Shown piece by piece: positions 45,128 to 54,963 of a stretch of 64,000 bases of DNA. The position numbers and the translations under genes were made by a program. The notes beneath the pieces are model-generated. The model was not told where the DNA came from. It searched no databases and worked only from the letters and a program-made list of their open reading frames with translations. Every line of letters starts with the position of its first letter. Positions within the stretch are counted from its first letter, which is position 1. Origin of the DNA: an uncultured Nitrospirota bacterium (lineage in GTDB: Bacteria > Nitrospirota > Nitrospiria > Nitrospirales > UBA8639); the NCBI GenBank assembly GCA_937139405.1, contig CAKZPV010000049.1, forward strand, positions 1 to 64,000, given 5' to 3'.

Positions 45128-45907
45128 CTATTCAATTCCTTTATCTCGATCCCATGCCACTGCAGAATTCTGTTGTAAGTAACTCGCAGCCTCCCGATCC
45201 ATCAGCCAAATCACGTCTCCCTGTACTGGATTGACAATTTGCGCCGGATACTGTCGAGGTTTGAATGGCCCTTCTAACACTCGTTGCGCAGCTTCCGCTT
45301 TGTCTAATCCACTCACCACAAACACTACCCGTTGTGCCGTATTGAAAACCGGTGGAGTTAGAGTGATGCGAAAAGTCTGAAATTTTTCTACCCAGGGTGC
45401 AGCGACCCATAACTTTTTCTCCTCAAGTACTGCCGTCTCTGGGAATAATGAGGCTGTATGAGCATCTGGCCCCATGCCTAATAACACCAAGTTAAATCGT
45501 GGAACGGTAACTGCCTCTGGAGAGAACGCTTGTTGCAACCGTTCCTGATAACATACTGCCGCTTCCTTTGCTGGACGTTCCCCTTCAATGCGAAAAACCT
45601 GTTCCGATGGAATAGAAAGGCGATCTAATAGATTTTCCTTCGCCATACGAAAATTACTCTCTGGATGATCAGGAGGGACAGGCCGCTCATCTCCCCAGAA
45701 AAACCTGACAGATGACCAATTAATTTTCGATCGATAGGGATCACCAGTTAGCCGAGCAAACAATTTACGAGGCGTTGAACCGCCAGAAAGAGCTAGCGAG
45801 TAGAACCTGGAAGAATTGGATTGTGAAGTGATTGACTGAGCGACACATCGAGCCGCGGCCTCAAAAAGATCCTCCTGCGTCTGACAAACAACTATTCGCC
45901 GTGGCAC
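45128..45907 (-). CDS. pgl: 6-phosphogluconolactonase
   Basis: Hydrolyses 6-phosphogluconolactone in the oxidative pentose phosphate pathway. The DevB-type protein shows LALSGGSTPRKLFARL, VRFFWGDERPVPPDHPESNFRM and LVLLGMGPDAHTASLFP. The start is GTG 45907 (VPRRIVV), with AAGGA 7 bp upstream, giving 259 residues; a TTG 21 bp earlier is possible. The small transaldolase at 46526 belongs to the same sugar-phosphate area of metabolism but is on the other strand. Confidence 0.93.
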   Translation of the reverse strand: MPRRIVVCQTQEDLFEAAARCVAQSITSQSNSSRFYSLALSGGSTPRKLFARLTGDPYRSKINWSSVRFFWGDERPVPPDHPESNFRMAKENLLDRLSIPSEQVFRIEGERPAKEAAVCYQERLQQAFSPEAVTVPRFNLVLLGMGPDAHTASLFPETAVLEEKKLWVAAPWVEKFQTFRITLTPPVFNTAQRVVFVVSGLDKAEAAQRVLEGPFKPRQYPAQIVNPVQGDVIWLMDREAASYLQQNSAVAWDRDKGIE

Positions 45908-46014
45908 AAAGATATCCTTATGAAACAAGCAGAGATCATGCCGCCTTAGAAAATCACCAAGAATTAGGACAACAAACCGTTTATGGATTGTTGGTAGGAG
46001 TCATCGTTTCTAGA

Positions 46015-46329
46015 TTAACAATCAGTATATTTGTAATCGTCAAGTTTTTTCTCTTGATCAAACTCTAAAGTAATATGGCATTGATTCGGGGAAAAATTAA
46101 AGAATGGGAATCGAGTTTCTCCACCAGCTATGCGGGAATAGATCCAACTCTCTCCACCCAAAAACCGTGAAGACTTTCCACTCGGTTTCCCCCAATTTTC
46201 TTCAAACCAGGCTTGATCTTTCCCTTCAAATTTCGCCGGATCGAGTGAGGCATCTAAATACGGATTATCCCCTCCGCAGCCAGCCCAACACAATCCCAAT
46301 ACGCCTATCAGCAAATATCGTTGAATCAC
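46015..46329 (-). CDS. small lipoprotein of unknown function
   Basis: A 104-residue protein with a lipoprotein signal: hydrophobic MIQRYLLIGVLGLCWAGC, with the acylated Cys at about 18 (WAGC). The mature part, about 85 residues, contains WFEENWGKP and ITLEFDQEKKL, reminiscent of SmpA/OmlA-like or 'outer membrane assembly lipoprotein' folds, but too weak to assign. Followed by AGGCG-type RBS upstream of 46329. Confidence 0.7.
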   Translation of the reverse strand: MIQRYLLIGVLGLCWAGCGGDNPYLDASLDPAKFEGKDQAWFEENWGKPSGKSSRFLGGESWIYSRIAGGETRFPFFNFSPNQCHITLEFDQEKKLDDYKYTDC

Positions 46330-46525
46330 TTTCGCCTCCTTCTCACAAAAGAACCCTACCTTGTCTCAAAGCATATACTAAAAATTCTAGCCCTCGTTTC
46401 TCAATCAGTCAAACGAGGCCATTCAGCTACCTAGAGACATAACCTATTTGTCCAAAACCTTTTGGTTGATTACAATGAACCAATATTTTTGAACACAAAC
46501 ATGTCCTATACCAAAGGAGACTCTC

Positions 46526-47179
46526 ATGAAGCTATATTTGGATACCGGCAATGTTGAAGAAATTCGCGAAGCTGCGAGCTATGGACTCGTAGATGGCATC
46601 ACGACCAATCCGTCTCTAGTCTCGAAAGAAGGACGAGATTTCAAGGACCTGCTCTCAGAAATCTGTACCCTTATCGATGGTCCTATCAGTGCAGAAGTCG
46701 TGAGTGTCGAAGCCGAATCCATGATCAAGGAAGGGCGTGAACTCGCCAAAATTCATAAAAATATTGTTGTGAAAGTTCCCCTCATTCCGGAAGGCCTCAA
46801 AGCCACCAAGCAGATGTCCAGCGAGGGAATCCGCGTCAACGTCACCCTCTGCTTTTCCGCGACACAAGCGCTCTTGGCTGCCAAAGCTGGGGCCTGGTGT
46901 GTTTCACCCTTCATCGGTCGTTTAGATGATATCAGTTCGGACGGCATGGACCTCATTGAACAAATCTTGACCATCTATGAAAATTATGATTTCCCAACAC
47001 AGGTTCTCGTCGCCAGCGTTCGCCATATTCAGCATGTCGTTGATGCCGCACTATTAGGTGGTCATATTTGCACCATGCCCTACAAGGTGTTTCAGCAACT
47101 CGTGAAACATCCGCTTACCGACATAGGCTTAAAAAATTTCTTAGCGGATTGGGAAGCCCGAAAGGCTTCCACTAAATGA
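46526..47179 (+). CDS. small transaldolase / fructose-6-phosphate aldolase (TalC-type)
   Basis: A 217-residue TIM-barrel class I aldolase. The Schiff-base Lys is K83 in [21 protein letters not shown] and SPFIGRLDD are the usual flanking motifs. This size is shared by TalC transaldolases and FSA; Gln59-type or Phe/Tyr active-site differences cannot be settled by eye. Most free-living bacteria use such TalC proteins as transaldolase. AAAGGAG lies 8 bp before ATG. Monocistronic. Confidence 0.93.
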   Translation: MKLYLDTGNVEEIREAASYGLVDGITTNPSLVSKEGRDFKDLLSEICTLIDGPISAEVVSVEAESMIKEGRELAKIHKNIVVKVPLIPEGLKATKQMSSEGIRVNVTLCFSATQALLAAKAGAWCVSPFIGRLDDISSDGMDLIEQILTIYENYDFPTQVLVASVRHIQHVVDAALLGGHICTMPYKVFQQLVKHPLTDIGLKNFLADWEARKASTK

Positions 47180-47206
47180 CCTGGCTCTATTCTCGAATAG
47201 ACTCGA

Positions 47207-47893
47207 CTACTGTGACTCAATAATTCTCTTGCCGCGCCGAAAAATGGCATGAAACATGGAGCGTGTCAACTTTCCTGTAAAGGTATTTTGCTGACTCGGA
47301 TGGTAGGAACCTAATAACGTCACGCTCCACGGCAACACGTATTCAGCTTGATGTGAAAATTTTGGACGTGGAGAAGGGATAGCTCTTCCCATTTCTTGGC
47401 AGGTTCGCAAATATTCATCAAACGCAATTTTCCCAAGCGCTACCACCACCTCAATCTGACGTAACAACTCTAGCTCTTCCACCACAAACGAACGACAGGC
47501 TTCGAATTCCTCTTTAGTGGGCTTATTGGCCGGAGGCGCACAACGCACGGCAGCCGCGACATAACAGTTCTGAAGCCTCAGACCATCCTCGCGATGAATG
47601 GATTCCGGTTGATTCGCAAAACCAAAAGCATGAAGTGCTTCATACAACCAATCGCCGCTCCGGTCCCCCGTAAACACCCGTCCAGTGCGATTGCCTCCGT
47701 GGGCGGCAGGGGCCAACCCTAAGACATACAACTGGGCTTTCGGATCACCAAAACCTGGGATCGGGCGGCCCCAATACTCCCAATCTTTAAACCGCTTGAC
47801 CTTTTCCTTCGCAACCTCCCGACGATATGTTGTTAATCGAGGGCAACGTACGCAATCTGCAATCGTGTTCTGTAAGAGCATTATGTCGTTCAT
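47207..47893 (-). CDS. family 5 uracil-DNA glycosylase (UdgB-like)
   Basis: A 228-residue 4Fe-4S uracil-DNA glycosylase that removes uracil and related deaminated bases. Motif A appears as LGLAPAAHGGNRTGRVFTGD, which marks family 5; motif B is GSYHPSQQ. The cluster Cys ligands include DCVRCPRL and later Cys in NCYVAAAVRCAPP and EACRSF. Typical of UdgB, the catalytic Asp/Asn of motif A is replaced by Ala-His. Start M1 or M5 (MLLQNT). Confidence 0.9.
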   Translation of the reverse strand: MNDIMLLQNTIADCVRCPRLTTYRREVAKEKVKRFKDWEYWGRPIPGFGDPKAQLYVLGLAPAAHGGNRTGRVFTGDRSGDWLYEALHAFGFANQPESIHREDGLRLQNCYVAAAVRCAPPANKPTKEEFEACRSFVVEELELLRQIEVVVALGKIAFDEYLRTCQEMGRAIPSPRPKFSHQAEYVLPWSVTLLGSYHPSQQNTFTGKLTRSMFHAIFRRGKRIIESQ

Positions 47894-48126
47894 GAATACT
47901 ATCCCACCATAAATCTTTCTGCCTCATGTGCAGAGAGATTCTTTGCCATTCCTCAACATCGCCATATCTTCGATCAACAAAAGCGACTCGTGTGCCCCAC
48001 ATTGACAATACGCATCAAAATCGGCAGGCTATAGACTGACAACGGGGCTAGCTGGCGATTTTGATTTCGTTTTTTATTCTTCCAGTCATCATACGGAAGT
48101 CATTTTACTAACCGCCATTGCCCAAA

Positions 48127-50568
48127 ATGTCACAGGCACTAGCCAACCAGCGTTCTCACTCTAATTCTTTGCGCTCTTCTTCTCCAAGTGTTGCGCCTTC
48201 TCTTCATTCCACAAAATATCTTTATAATCAACAGATTAGCCAGCTGTACTCCCTGGCACCTTATGGCATAGTTGCTTCCATTATTAATGCCGGGATTCTC
48301 TGTGCCCTTATGTGGCAGTCTGTACTTCAAGGCCCCATGATGTTTTGGTTCGTGGGCGTGCTTGCCATCAATGGGCTTTGGAGCATTTTGCTCTATCGCT
48401 ACCGCCTGGTATCCAGCGACAAAGGCTCAATCAATTTCTGGGAAAAATGGTTCATTGGCGGTAATATGGCATCAGGCTGTATTTGGGGAATAGGAGGAAT
48501 CATCCTGTACCCCACTACCTCCATTGGACATGAAATATTTCTGACCTTCGTATTCGGGGGCATGGTGGCAGGAGCCACAGCTCTGTATGCTTCCCACTTT
48601 CCTGCCTTTCTCGCTTTCAGTCTTCCCGCTTCCACGCCGTTAACTCTCCATTTTTTTTCCAGAGGAGACTCACTGCATATTGGCATGGGGATGATGGGAC
48701 TCTTGTTCATCGCCGTTATGATCATGACAGCAAAACGCAACAATAGCATGCTGCTGGAATCCCTAACCTTATATCAAGAAAATTCAACCTTGATACGAAA
48801 TTTAACTCTCTCACGTGATCGTGCGGAGGGTCTCAACAATTCCCTCAGCAAAGAGATCGCCCATCGGGCTGCTATTGAAGAGGAATTGCGTCAACATCAG
48901 GATCAACTTGAAACACTCGTTGACGCACGAACGGCTGCACTGCAAGCATCTGAATCGCGCTATCGATTTGTGACAGAAAATATCTCGGATGTCATTTGGA
49001 TGATGGAACCGAATGGTAGTCGATTTTCCTACGTAAGTCCCTCAGTTAAAGAATTACGAGGATATTCGGCCGAGGAAGTCATGGCGATGTCATTAAATGA
49101 ATGTTTGACCCAACCATCATTAGAAAAAGCTGAATGGGCCATGCGCCAACAGCTAGAACGCCTTGATAAGGAACCCGACCAACTGGGCCCATTTCTTCTC
49201 TTGGAGCTCGAACATAAATGTAAAGACGGAAGCACGGTTTGGGCTGAAGTGCGAGCCAGCCTGTTATTAGACAACGAGGGACATCCGCTCGGATTTGCCG
49301 GAGTGACCAGAGATTTAACCGAACGCCGAAAAATAGACAAAGAAAAGCATCGACTGGAATCTCAACTGTTACGGTCACAGAAAATGGATGCCATTGGCAC
49401 GCTCGCTGGAGGAATCGCTCATGATTTCAACAATCTTCTCACAAGTGTGCTCGGAAATATCACATTAACCCAACACATCATGAAATTGCCTCCACTAGGG
49501 GAAAAGTATCTCGCAAGAGCCGAACAAGCCACTTCACGCGCGAAAGATTTAACTCAACAACTTCTGGCCTTTGCCAAAGGTGGGGATCCAATTAAACATT
49601 TAGTTTCTCTTAGAGACCTAGTTATTGAATCGTCGGGATTTGCCCTTTCGGGCTCTTCAGTCCTCTGCGAACAACACCTTCCAATCAATTTGTGGCCGAT
49701 CGAGGCAGACCCTGGGCAGGTCAGTCAAATTATCCACAACATTGGCATCAATGCCGTACAAGCAATGCCCAATGGGGGCACACTTGTCATACAAGGTGAA
49801 AATAAGTGGATCAACAAATCTTCTGGCAATTTCCCCGCCTCTTTTCCCTCAGGTCCTTATGTCCAAATCACGTTGACTGACGAGGGTATCGGCATTGCCA
49901 AAGAACAATTGGATAAGATTTTCGATCCATACTTTTCCACGAAGCCAGAAGGACAGGGGCTTGGCCTCGCGTCAACCTATGCCATTTTAAAAAAACATGG
50001 GGGGCACATTTCTGTCGAATCAGAAGTAAATGTAGGCACCAAATTTTCATTGTATTTTCCAGCTTGTGCAAGTGGGGCCAAACCCATCAAACTTGAGACG
50101 CTTCCACTCCAACATGGACGAGGCACAATACTGCTCATGGATGATGAAGAACCAATTCGTCTATTAGCGAGAGAAATGCTTTCTCACTGTGGGTATCAAT
50201 GCATATTAGCTAAAGATGGGCATGAAACCATTGTTCTCTTCGAACAAGCGCTAAAAAACGGAACTCCGTTTTCTGCTGTTATTTTGGACTTAACAGTCCC
50301 AGGAGGTCTTGGTGGAAAAGATACGATCCTCCGCTTGCGAGAAATGGATCCTCAGGTGTTAGCGTTTGTGTCTAGTGGCTATTCGAATGACCCTATTATG
50401 GGCAATTATCAGACGTATGGATTTCATGGAGTTATTACCAAACCGTATTCGCTGATAGGACTCAGTAGTATCTTACATCAACGACTAAAGGTCGTTTCTT
50501 CACAATCCCTTGAACCTTCCCTTCCAAATCTTGAAGCCTCAGAATATTCTGATTCAGACCCCCGCTAA
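48127..50568 (+). CDS. membrane hybrid histidine kinase with PAS and receiver domains
   Basis: About 813 residues. Six hydrophobic segments (about 45-200) form a membrane sensor, followed by a coiled coil, a PAS domain (about 275-395, YRFVTENISDVIWMMEPNGS) with PAC, HisKA with GTLAGGIAHDFNNLL (H at about 430), HATPase (NGGTLVIQGEN, GQGLGLASTYAILKKHGG), and a C-terminal receiver (LLMDDEEPIR, acceptor Asp in ILDLTVPG). The HisKA type matches the NtrB/two-component hybrid group. No response regulator gene is adjacent. A TTG start 9 bp earlier is possible. Confidence 0.92.
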   Translation: MSQALANQRSHSNSLRSSSPSVAPSLHSTKYLYNQQISQLYSLAPYGIVASIINAGILCALMWQSVLQGPMMFWFVGVLAINGLWSILLYRYRLVSSDKGSINFWEKWFIGGNMASGCIWGIGGIILYPTTSIGHEIFLTFVFGGMVAGATALYASHFPAFLAFSLPASTPLTLHFFSRGDSLHIGMGMMGLLFIAVMIMTAKRNNSMLLESLTLYQENSTLIRNLTLSRDRAEGLNNSLSKEIAHRAAIEEELRQHQDQLETLVDARTAALQASESRYRFVTENISDVIWMMEPNGSRFSYVSPSVKELRGYSAEEVMAMSLNECLTQPSLEKAEWAMRQQLERLDKEPDQLGPFLLLELEHKCKDGSTVWAEVRASLLLDNEGHPLGFAGVTRDLTERRKIDKEKHRLESQLLRSQKMDAIGTLAGGIAHDFNNLLTSVLGNITLTQHIMKLPPLGEKYLARAEQATSRAKDLTQQLLAFAKGGDPIKHLVSLRDLVIESSGFALSGSSVLCEQHLPINLWPIEADPGQVSQIIHNIGINAVQAMPNGGTLVIQGENKWINKSSGNFPASFPSGPYVQITLTDEGIGIAKEQLDKIFDPYFSTKPEGQGLGLASTYAILKKHGGHISVESEVNVGTKFSLYFPACASGAKPIKLETLPLQHGRGTILLMDDEEPIRLLAREMLSHCGYQCILAKDGHETIVLFEQALKNGTPFSAVILDLTVPGGLGGKDTILRLREMDPQVLAFVSSGYSNDPIMGNYQTYGFHGVITKPYSLIGLSSILHQRLKVVSSQSLEPSLPNLEASEYSDSDPR

Positions 50569-50623
50569 ACCTGTCGTTTCCTGAAAAGTGTGTTCACAAG
50601 ACGAGATAAATCCGTAACTCTTA

Positions 50624-51961
50624 ATGATCATTGAAACGTCCAATGTGCGAATGAATCGACGTCTCAAGGCTCTTATTCAAAGTAGCTTGACTGCGGCTGC
50701 CCCCGCAGAAGTCATGAAACAATCGATCACCAGAAAGAATCATCTTCTTTTCGTTCATAACATTCAATATGACCTCTCTCTCTATCAGCAGATCGTGTGT
50801 GTCGGTGCGGGTAAAGCCTCGGGACACATGGCACAATCACTTGAACAGATACTGGGAAAATATTTAGAAGACGGAATAGTTGTGGTCAAAGACGGGTATG
50901 GTACGCATACAAAAAAAATTCAGATTATTGAAGCTAGTCATCCTCTCCCTGATGCGCGAGGAGTCAGAGCCGCCAAACAGATTCTCAAAATTTCGCAGTC
51001 GCTCACGAAACAGGATCTACTGATTGTTTTACTTTCAGGAGGCGCCTCCAGTCTTCTCTGCGCTCCGGCTCCAGGCCAAACGCTGGCAGATAAACAACGC
51101 ACCACCAACATACTGTTACGATGTGGAGCAAATATTCATGAACTCAACACTGTGCGAAAGCATCTCTCTGTCATCAAAGGCGGTCAATTAGCTCAAGCCA
51201 CTTCCGCGAAAATATTGACCGTGATCATATCCGATGTCCTGGGGGATGATTTGGCTACAATCGGTTCAGGCCCTACCATACCCGATCCCACTACCTTCCA
51301 AGATGCTCAAACCATTCTGGAGCAGTATCAAATTTGGAGTAACGTTCCCGAACTCATTCGAGAACATTTGGAAAATGGTATCAAGGGGCACATTCCGGAA
51401 ACATGGAAAGGCCGAAGCCCACATTCTTCTCAGTATCAATCTGTCATTTTAGCCAATAATCAAACAGCCATGAACGGTATTGCGAAAGAAGCCGAACGAT
51501 TGGGACTCCGCCCGTATATTCTCAATACCCCACTCCAAGGGGAAGCCAAAGATTTAGGAACGATTCTGGGTGCGATGGCCAAAGATATTCGTAAATTTGG
51601 CAATCCGGTCCGTCCACCTGCTTGTCTCATTGCAGGTGGAGAACCAACAGTAACGGTCACCGGAAAAGGGAAAGGTGGCAGAGCGCAAGAATGCGTATTA
51701 GCAGCCGCTCAAGAATTGGCTGGACTCACCAATGTCATTGTGGCAGGTTTCGGAACTGACGGAACGGATGGCCCAACAGACGTGAACGGTGCCATAGTAG
51801 ATGGAAAAACTGTTGAAAGGGCTAAGAAAAAAAGGCTGTCGATTGAAAACTTTTTAGAAAGACATGACAGCTACACATTCTTCAACAAAATCGGCGGACA
51901 TATTATCACTGGTCCTACGCAAACCAACGTCAATGATATCTATCTAGCAGTCGTCTTATAA
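50624..51961 (+). CDS. glycerate 2-kinase, MOFRL family
   Basis: A 445-residue protein of the GckA/TtuD type that phosphorylates D-glycerate to 2-phosphoglycerate. The DUF4147 N-terminal domain shows VCVGAGKASGHMA, EASHPLPDARGVRAA and VLLSGGASSLLCAP; the MOFRL domain has GGEPTVTVTGKGKGGRAQECVLAAA and FGTDGTDGPTD. Length is normal. It is followed 48 bp later by the MazG-like gene on the same strand. Confidence 0.93.
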   Translation: MIIETSNVRMNRRLKALIQSSLTAAAPAEVMKQSITRKNHLLFVHNIQYDLSLYQQIVCVGAGKASGHMAQSLEQILGKYLEDGIVVVKDGYGTHTKKIQIIEASHPLPDARGVRAAKQILKISQSLTKQDLLIVLLSGGASSLLCAPAPGQTLADKQRTTNILLRCGANIHELNTVRKHLSVIKGGQLAQATSAKILTVIISDVLGDDLATIGSGPTIPDPTTFQDAQTILEQYQIWSNVPELIREHLENGIKGHIPETWKGRSPHSSQYQSVILANNQTAMNGIAKEAERLGLRPYILNTPLQGEAKDLGTILGAMAKDIRKFGNPVRPPACLIAGGEPTVTVTGKGKGGRAQECVLAAAQELAGLTNVIVAGFGTDGTDGPTDVNGAIVDGKTVERAKKKRLSIENFLERHDSYTFFNKIGGHIITGPTQTNVNDIYLAVVL

Positions 51962-52009
51962 TCATGCTTTTTCCCGATTTTTAGGAGGAACCAGAGGAGG
52001 TTACAATCT

Positions 52010-52396
52010 GTGAATGCCGCACAAAAGATGGTTCAAGAATTTCATGAACAATTTGATATTCATGTAGCGACGACACCTTCAATTCCTGATGACGCCACAC
52101 GCACCCTTCGGAATCGTCTCATTCAGGAAGAATTCGAGGAATTTCAAGAAGCAATGCAGAACAAAGACATCCCTGCTATGGCCAAAGAATTAGCTGATTT
52201 ACTGTACGTCGTCTATGGAACTGCTGTGTCTCTGGGAATCGACATGGACCCAGTTTTCAAAGAAGTGCATCGCTCCAACATGAGCAAAGTCGGTGGGCAC
52301 AAACGCGAAGACGGCAAATGGGTCAAACCCCCAACGTATTCTCCGGCATCTCTCGAGGCCATTCTAAAAGGCCAATCCCTTGCGAAAAATGACTAA
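52010..52396 (+). CDS. MazG-like nucleotide pyrophosphohydrolase
   Basis: A 128-residue all-alpha NTP-PPase. Acidic metal-binding motifs appear as RLIQEEFEEFQEAM (EExxE) and ELADLLYVVYGTAVSLGID (ExxD). The tail KRGEDGK-like KVGGHKREDGKWVKPPTY resembles phage/bacterial phosphoribosyl-ATP-type MazG proteins. It may clean house of aberrant nucleotides. The start is GTG 52010 with GAGGAGG about 9 bp upstream. Confidence 0.88.
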   Translation: MNAAQKMVQEFHEQFDIHVATTPSIPDDATRTLRNRLIQEEFEEFQEAMQNKDIPAMAKELADLLYVVYGTAVSLGIDMDPVFKEVHRSNMSKVGGHKREDGKWVKPPTYSPASLEAILKGQSLAKND

Positions 52397-52438
52397 TCCA
52401 ACACAATGATAAAACTAATTTTTAAGATTTCTCTGCTC

Positions 52439-53281
52439 TCATGGCCCCTTCGCCAGCATATTATCGATGAGACGAACTTTCCCTATTTGAATGGCTCCGA
52501 CCAACACAACTTCCCCTTTGACCCTCGGGAGCGTCGAAAGTGTATTGGCATCACACACCGCTAGATACTCTATTCTTACACCAGAAAATTTTTCCAATAT
52601 TTTCTGCATACTGTTCTGAATCATCTGCACGTTTGTCTGGCCATGCTTGATGGATTGCACACCTTGTCGTAGAGCTACAGACAAACTGATGGCTTGCCGT
52701 CGTTGATTTTCTGAAAGATAACGATTTCGAGAACTGAGAGCGAGGCCGTCTGATTCTCGAATCGTAGAGCAACGGACAATTTTTGTGTCAATATTCAGAT
52801 CTTTGACCATGTGCTTAATGACCAACAATTGTTGGTAATCTTTCTGACCAAAATACGATCGATTCGGGCGAACGAGACATAATAATTTCGTCACGACAGT
52901 CGTGACGCCTTCAAAATGTGTGGGGCGGAACGTCCCTTCCCAACTCTGACTCAGTCGGTTTACCTTTACTGTAGTCTGAAAATCTTTTGGGTAGAACTCT
53001 TCACTTGAAGGACAAAAGAGCACATCAACTCCGGCCTCCCGGCACAATTGCTGATCGCTTTTGACTGGTCTGGGGTATCGGCTCAAATCTTCGCTTGGAC
53101 TAAATTGCAAGGGATTCACAAAAATACTGACGACGACCGTAGAACAATGCTTTCGTGCCCGACGGATTAAGGAGAGGTGTCCTTCATGCAATGCACCCAT
53201 CGTAGGCACAAATCCAATACGTTGCGTAGCATATTTACGTCGCCACACCTGCAGCACTCGAATCGACCGAATGATACGCAT
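52439..53281 (-). CDS. panC: pantothenate synthetase
   Basis: PanC ligates pantoate and beta-alanine with ATP to make pantothenate for coenzyme A. The 280-residue protein has the adenylation motif PTMGALHEGHLSLI (HxGH), VVVSIFVNPLQFSP, FGQKDYQQLLVIKHMV and the KMSKS-like region near ALSSRNRYLS. Two bp separate it from folK upstream, so folK-panC is an operon. panB and panD are not in view. Confidence 0.96.
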   Translation of the reverse strand: MRIIRSIRVLQVWRRKYATQRIGFVPTMGALHEGHLSLIRRARKHCSTVVVSIFVNPLQFSPSEDLSRYPRPVKSDQQLCREAGVDVLFCPSSEEFYPKDFQTTVKVNRLSQSWEGTFRPTHFEGVTTVVTKLLCLVRPNRSYFGQKDYQQLLVIKHMVKDLNIDTKIVRCSTIRESDGLALSSRNRYLSENQRRQAISLSVALRQGVQSIKHGQTNVQMIQNSMQKILEKFSGVRIEYLAVCDANTLSTLPRVKGEVVLVGAIQIGKVRLIDNMLAKGP

Positions 53282-53283
53282 GG

Positions 53284-53844
53284 CTATTCTGATGCAGTTG
53301 GAACTGAACAGGTAGGGCGCGCAGGATATGTGGATCCAGGCTTGATAGAGAGTTTCGTCACCTGATTCGGATCATCAAGAGCCTCTAATAATTCGTGCAT
53401 TGAGCGGTGCAGCGCTGGATGGATATAGGCTGGATCCAATTCCACTAATGGTTCCATGACAAATCGACGTTTGTGCAGGCGAGGATGAGGAACCGTTAAT
53501 CCCGGTTGATCAATTTGGTGTTGACCAAACAACAGAAGATCGAAGTCCATCGTACGTGGACCCTGTCGATTGATCTCATTGCGGCCTAAACCTCTCTCTG
53601 TTTCTTGCAAGATAGCCAAAAGACGTTGGGGACTCAAGGACGTTTCTAACCGAACGATTCCATTGTAAAACCAATGTCCTCCCAGTCTTCCTTCGGGATC
53701 GACCGGTTCTGTTTCATAGTAAGATGACACACCAGTAACTTGTGAAAGAGGGAGAAGGTTCATGAGCGCAATGGCTCGATCACACAACTCTTGGCGATCT
53801 CCCACATTCGACCCAAATCCGATAAAGCTGATTTCTCGAGGCAT
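53284..53844 (-). CDS. folK: 6-hydroxymethyl-7,8-dihydropterin pyrophosphokinase
   Basis: FolK activates the pterin alcohol in folate synthesis with ATP. The 186 residues include FIGFGSNVGDRQE, SSYYETEPVD, RGPRTMDFDLLLFG and VPHPRLHKRRFVMEPLVEL, the full signature. It is read first in the folK-panC unit. Together with folE at 12034 it shows that part of the folate pathway lies in this window. Confidence 0.96.
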   Translation of the reverse strand: MPREISFIGFGSNVGDRQELCDRAIALMNLLPLSQVTGVSSYYETEPVDPEGRLGGHWFYNGIVRLETSLSPQRLLAILQETERGLGRNEINRQGPRTMDFDLLLFGQHQIDQPGLTVPHPRLHKRRFVMEPLVELDPAYIHPALHRSMHELLEALDDPNQVTKLSIKPGSTYPARPTCSVPTASE

Positions 53845-54063
53845 TAAGAATTACCCTCTTCACATGCGCCACTTTATTTCTTGGAAACAGAGGAAACAAA
53901 GAGCGTTTGACTGATTTTATAAGAATGGGTAGGAAATTCCTCCCATTTCTCTCTAGATGCTATGGATTGTAATCAAGGAAGGACAAACTGTCGAGACACA
54001 TGAGGAAATACTCGTGGGGACATCCGAATAGGGATATCCCCACGAAACGATTTTGATTGATCC

Positions 54064-54312
54064 CTACCAGAGAGAGGATTTGGCTCGACCCCGCTCCTTC
54101 GATTCGGGCACAGCTCGTCTTGTGAGTGTCGTCGATTGGGAAGGACGAATTTCCTCAAAGGCTTCATTGCGTTTGTTGGCGATAGCAGCGGAAAGACCTA
54201 CATATACTTTTCGCGCCGCGTCAGACCACTTAGGGTCAAAGGGTGCCCCTTTAAAAGCTGCTTCTGCAGCTTTTCTTTCATCATGTGTTAAGGGTCGATC
54301 ATGTTGCGGCAT
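54064..54312 (-). CDS. small protein of unknown function
   Basis: An 82-residue hydrophilic protein: MPQHDRPLTHDERKAAEAAF leads into a helical, Ala-rich middle (WSDAARKVYVGLSAAIANKR) and a basic tail. GAGG lies just upstream of the ATG. I do not recognise the family, though the compact composition looks like a real gene. Confidence 0.6.
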   Translation of the reverse strand: MPQHDRPLTHDERKAAEAAFKGAPFDPKWSDAARKVYVGLSAAIANKRNEAFEEIRPSQSTTLTRRAVPESKERGRAKSSLW

Positions 54313-54350
54313 TACTCTCCTCCATTTACTCTATAAAAAATACTAATAAA

Positions 54351-54497
54351 TTAGTGGACGAGTGGTTGTGGTTCTTTTTCTGCTTGAATCCGCTTCCCGC
54401 AATTCAAACATGCAAAGTACAATATACTCAACCCGACCTCTAAGTCTACGGCTCGTTCCATGACCATCGAACCCTGGCATTTTTCACAAGTTTTCAT
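54351..54497 (-). CDS. small zinc-ribbon protein
   Basis: A 48-residue protein, MKTCEKCQGSMVMER... with CxxC at 4-7 and again CLNCGKR near residue 33, forming one zinc ribbon. AGAGGGGGCACC precedes the ATG at 54497, a strong ribosome-binding site, so I reject the longer frame that opens at 54659. Role unknown; such proteins often regulate or chaperone. Confidence 0.75.
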   Translation of the reverse strand: MKTCEKCQGSMVMERAVDLEVGLSILYFACLNCGKRIQAEKEPQPLVH

Positions 54498-54963
54498 GGT
54501 GCCCCCTCTGTGAGTATTGAATCCCACTTTTGTTTCAGCAAACGATGTGCCTAACACTGAGGGCAAATAAGACTCGTATGATTGAATATGAACGCCAACT
54601 AACAAGCCAGAAATAAGCAATTTGAGGTGTTCTGTAGCAGCAAATTTGGCGATGATCAAAGACTACTCGTTAAGATCATCGACAGACCATGACGTCAGTC
54701 CTTGGTCATCAGTGAAAGATACTGATCTTTGCTAGAATGTATGTTGGTGTTGAACTAGGTAAAGTCGTTAAGAGTTCCGACTATTCATAAAGAGAGTAGA
54801 GATGGAAGGGAAAGATTTTTAATGGGGGTAAAAATGCTTGAACTAGTATTCTGCCAATTCGACATCAGAAAAGTGATCAATTCAACGTCTCAGAAAAAGA
54901 ACAGATAGCAATATGTCTGATATGAGATAGCACTCTTATATGTATAAGAGAAAAAGAGAGATC
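54498..54963. other. intergenic stretch without a recognised gene
   Basis: About 470 bp. It holds a perfect 8-bp inverted repeat CTCTTATA-TG-TATAAGAG at 54933-54950 just past the bactofilin gene. It lacks a downstream T-run on the gene's strand, so I cannot call it a terminator. Nothing else recognised. Confidence 0.45.

Noticed and set aside
54498-54659. Longer start for the small zinc-ribbon protein
   Set aside because: The extension has no recognisable features and a strong ribosome-binding site sits just before ATG 54497.
54933-54950. Perfect palindrome CTCTTATA-TG-TATAAGAG as a terminator of bactofilin
   Set aside because: The T-rich run is on the wrong side for the minus-strand gene and the stem is AT-rich; left undefined.
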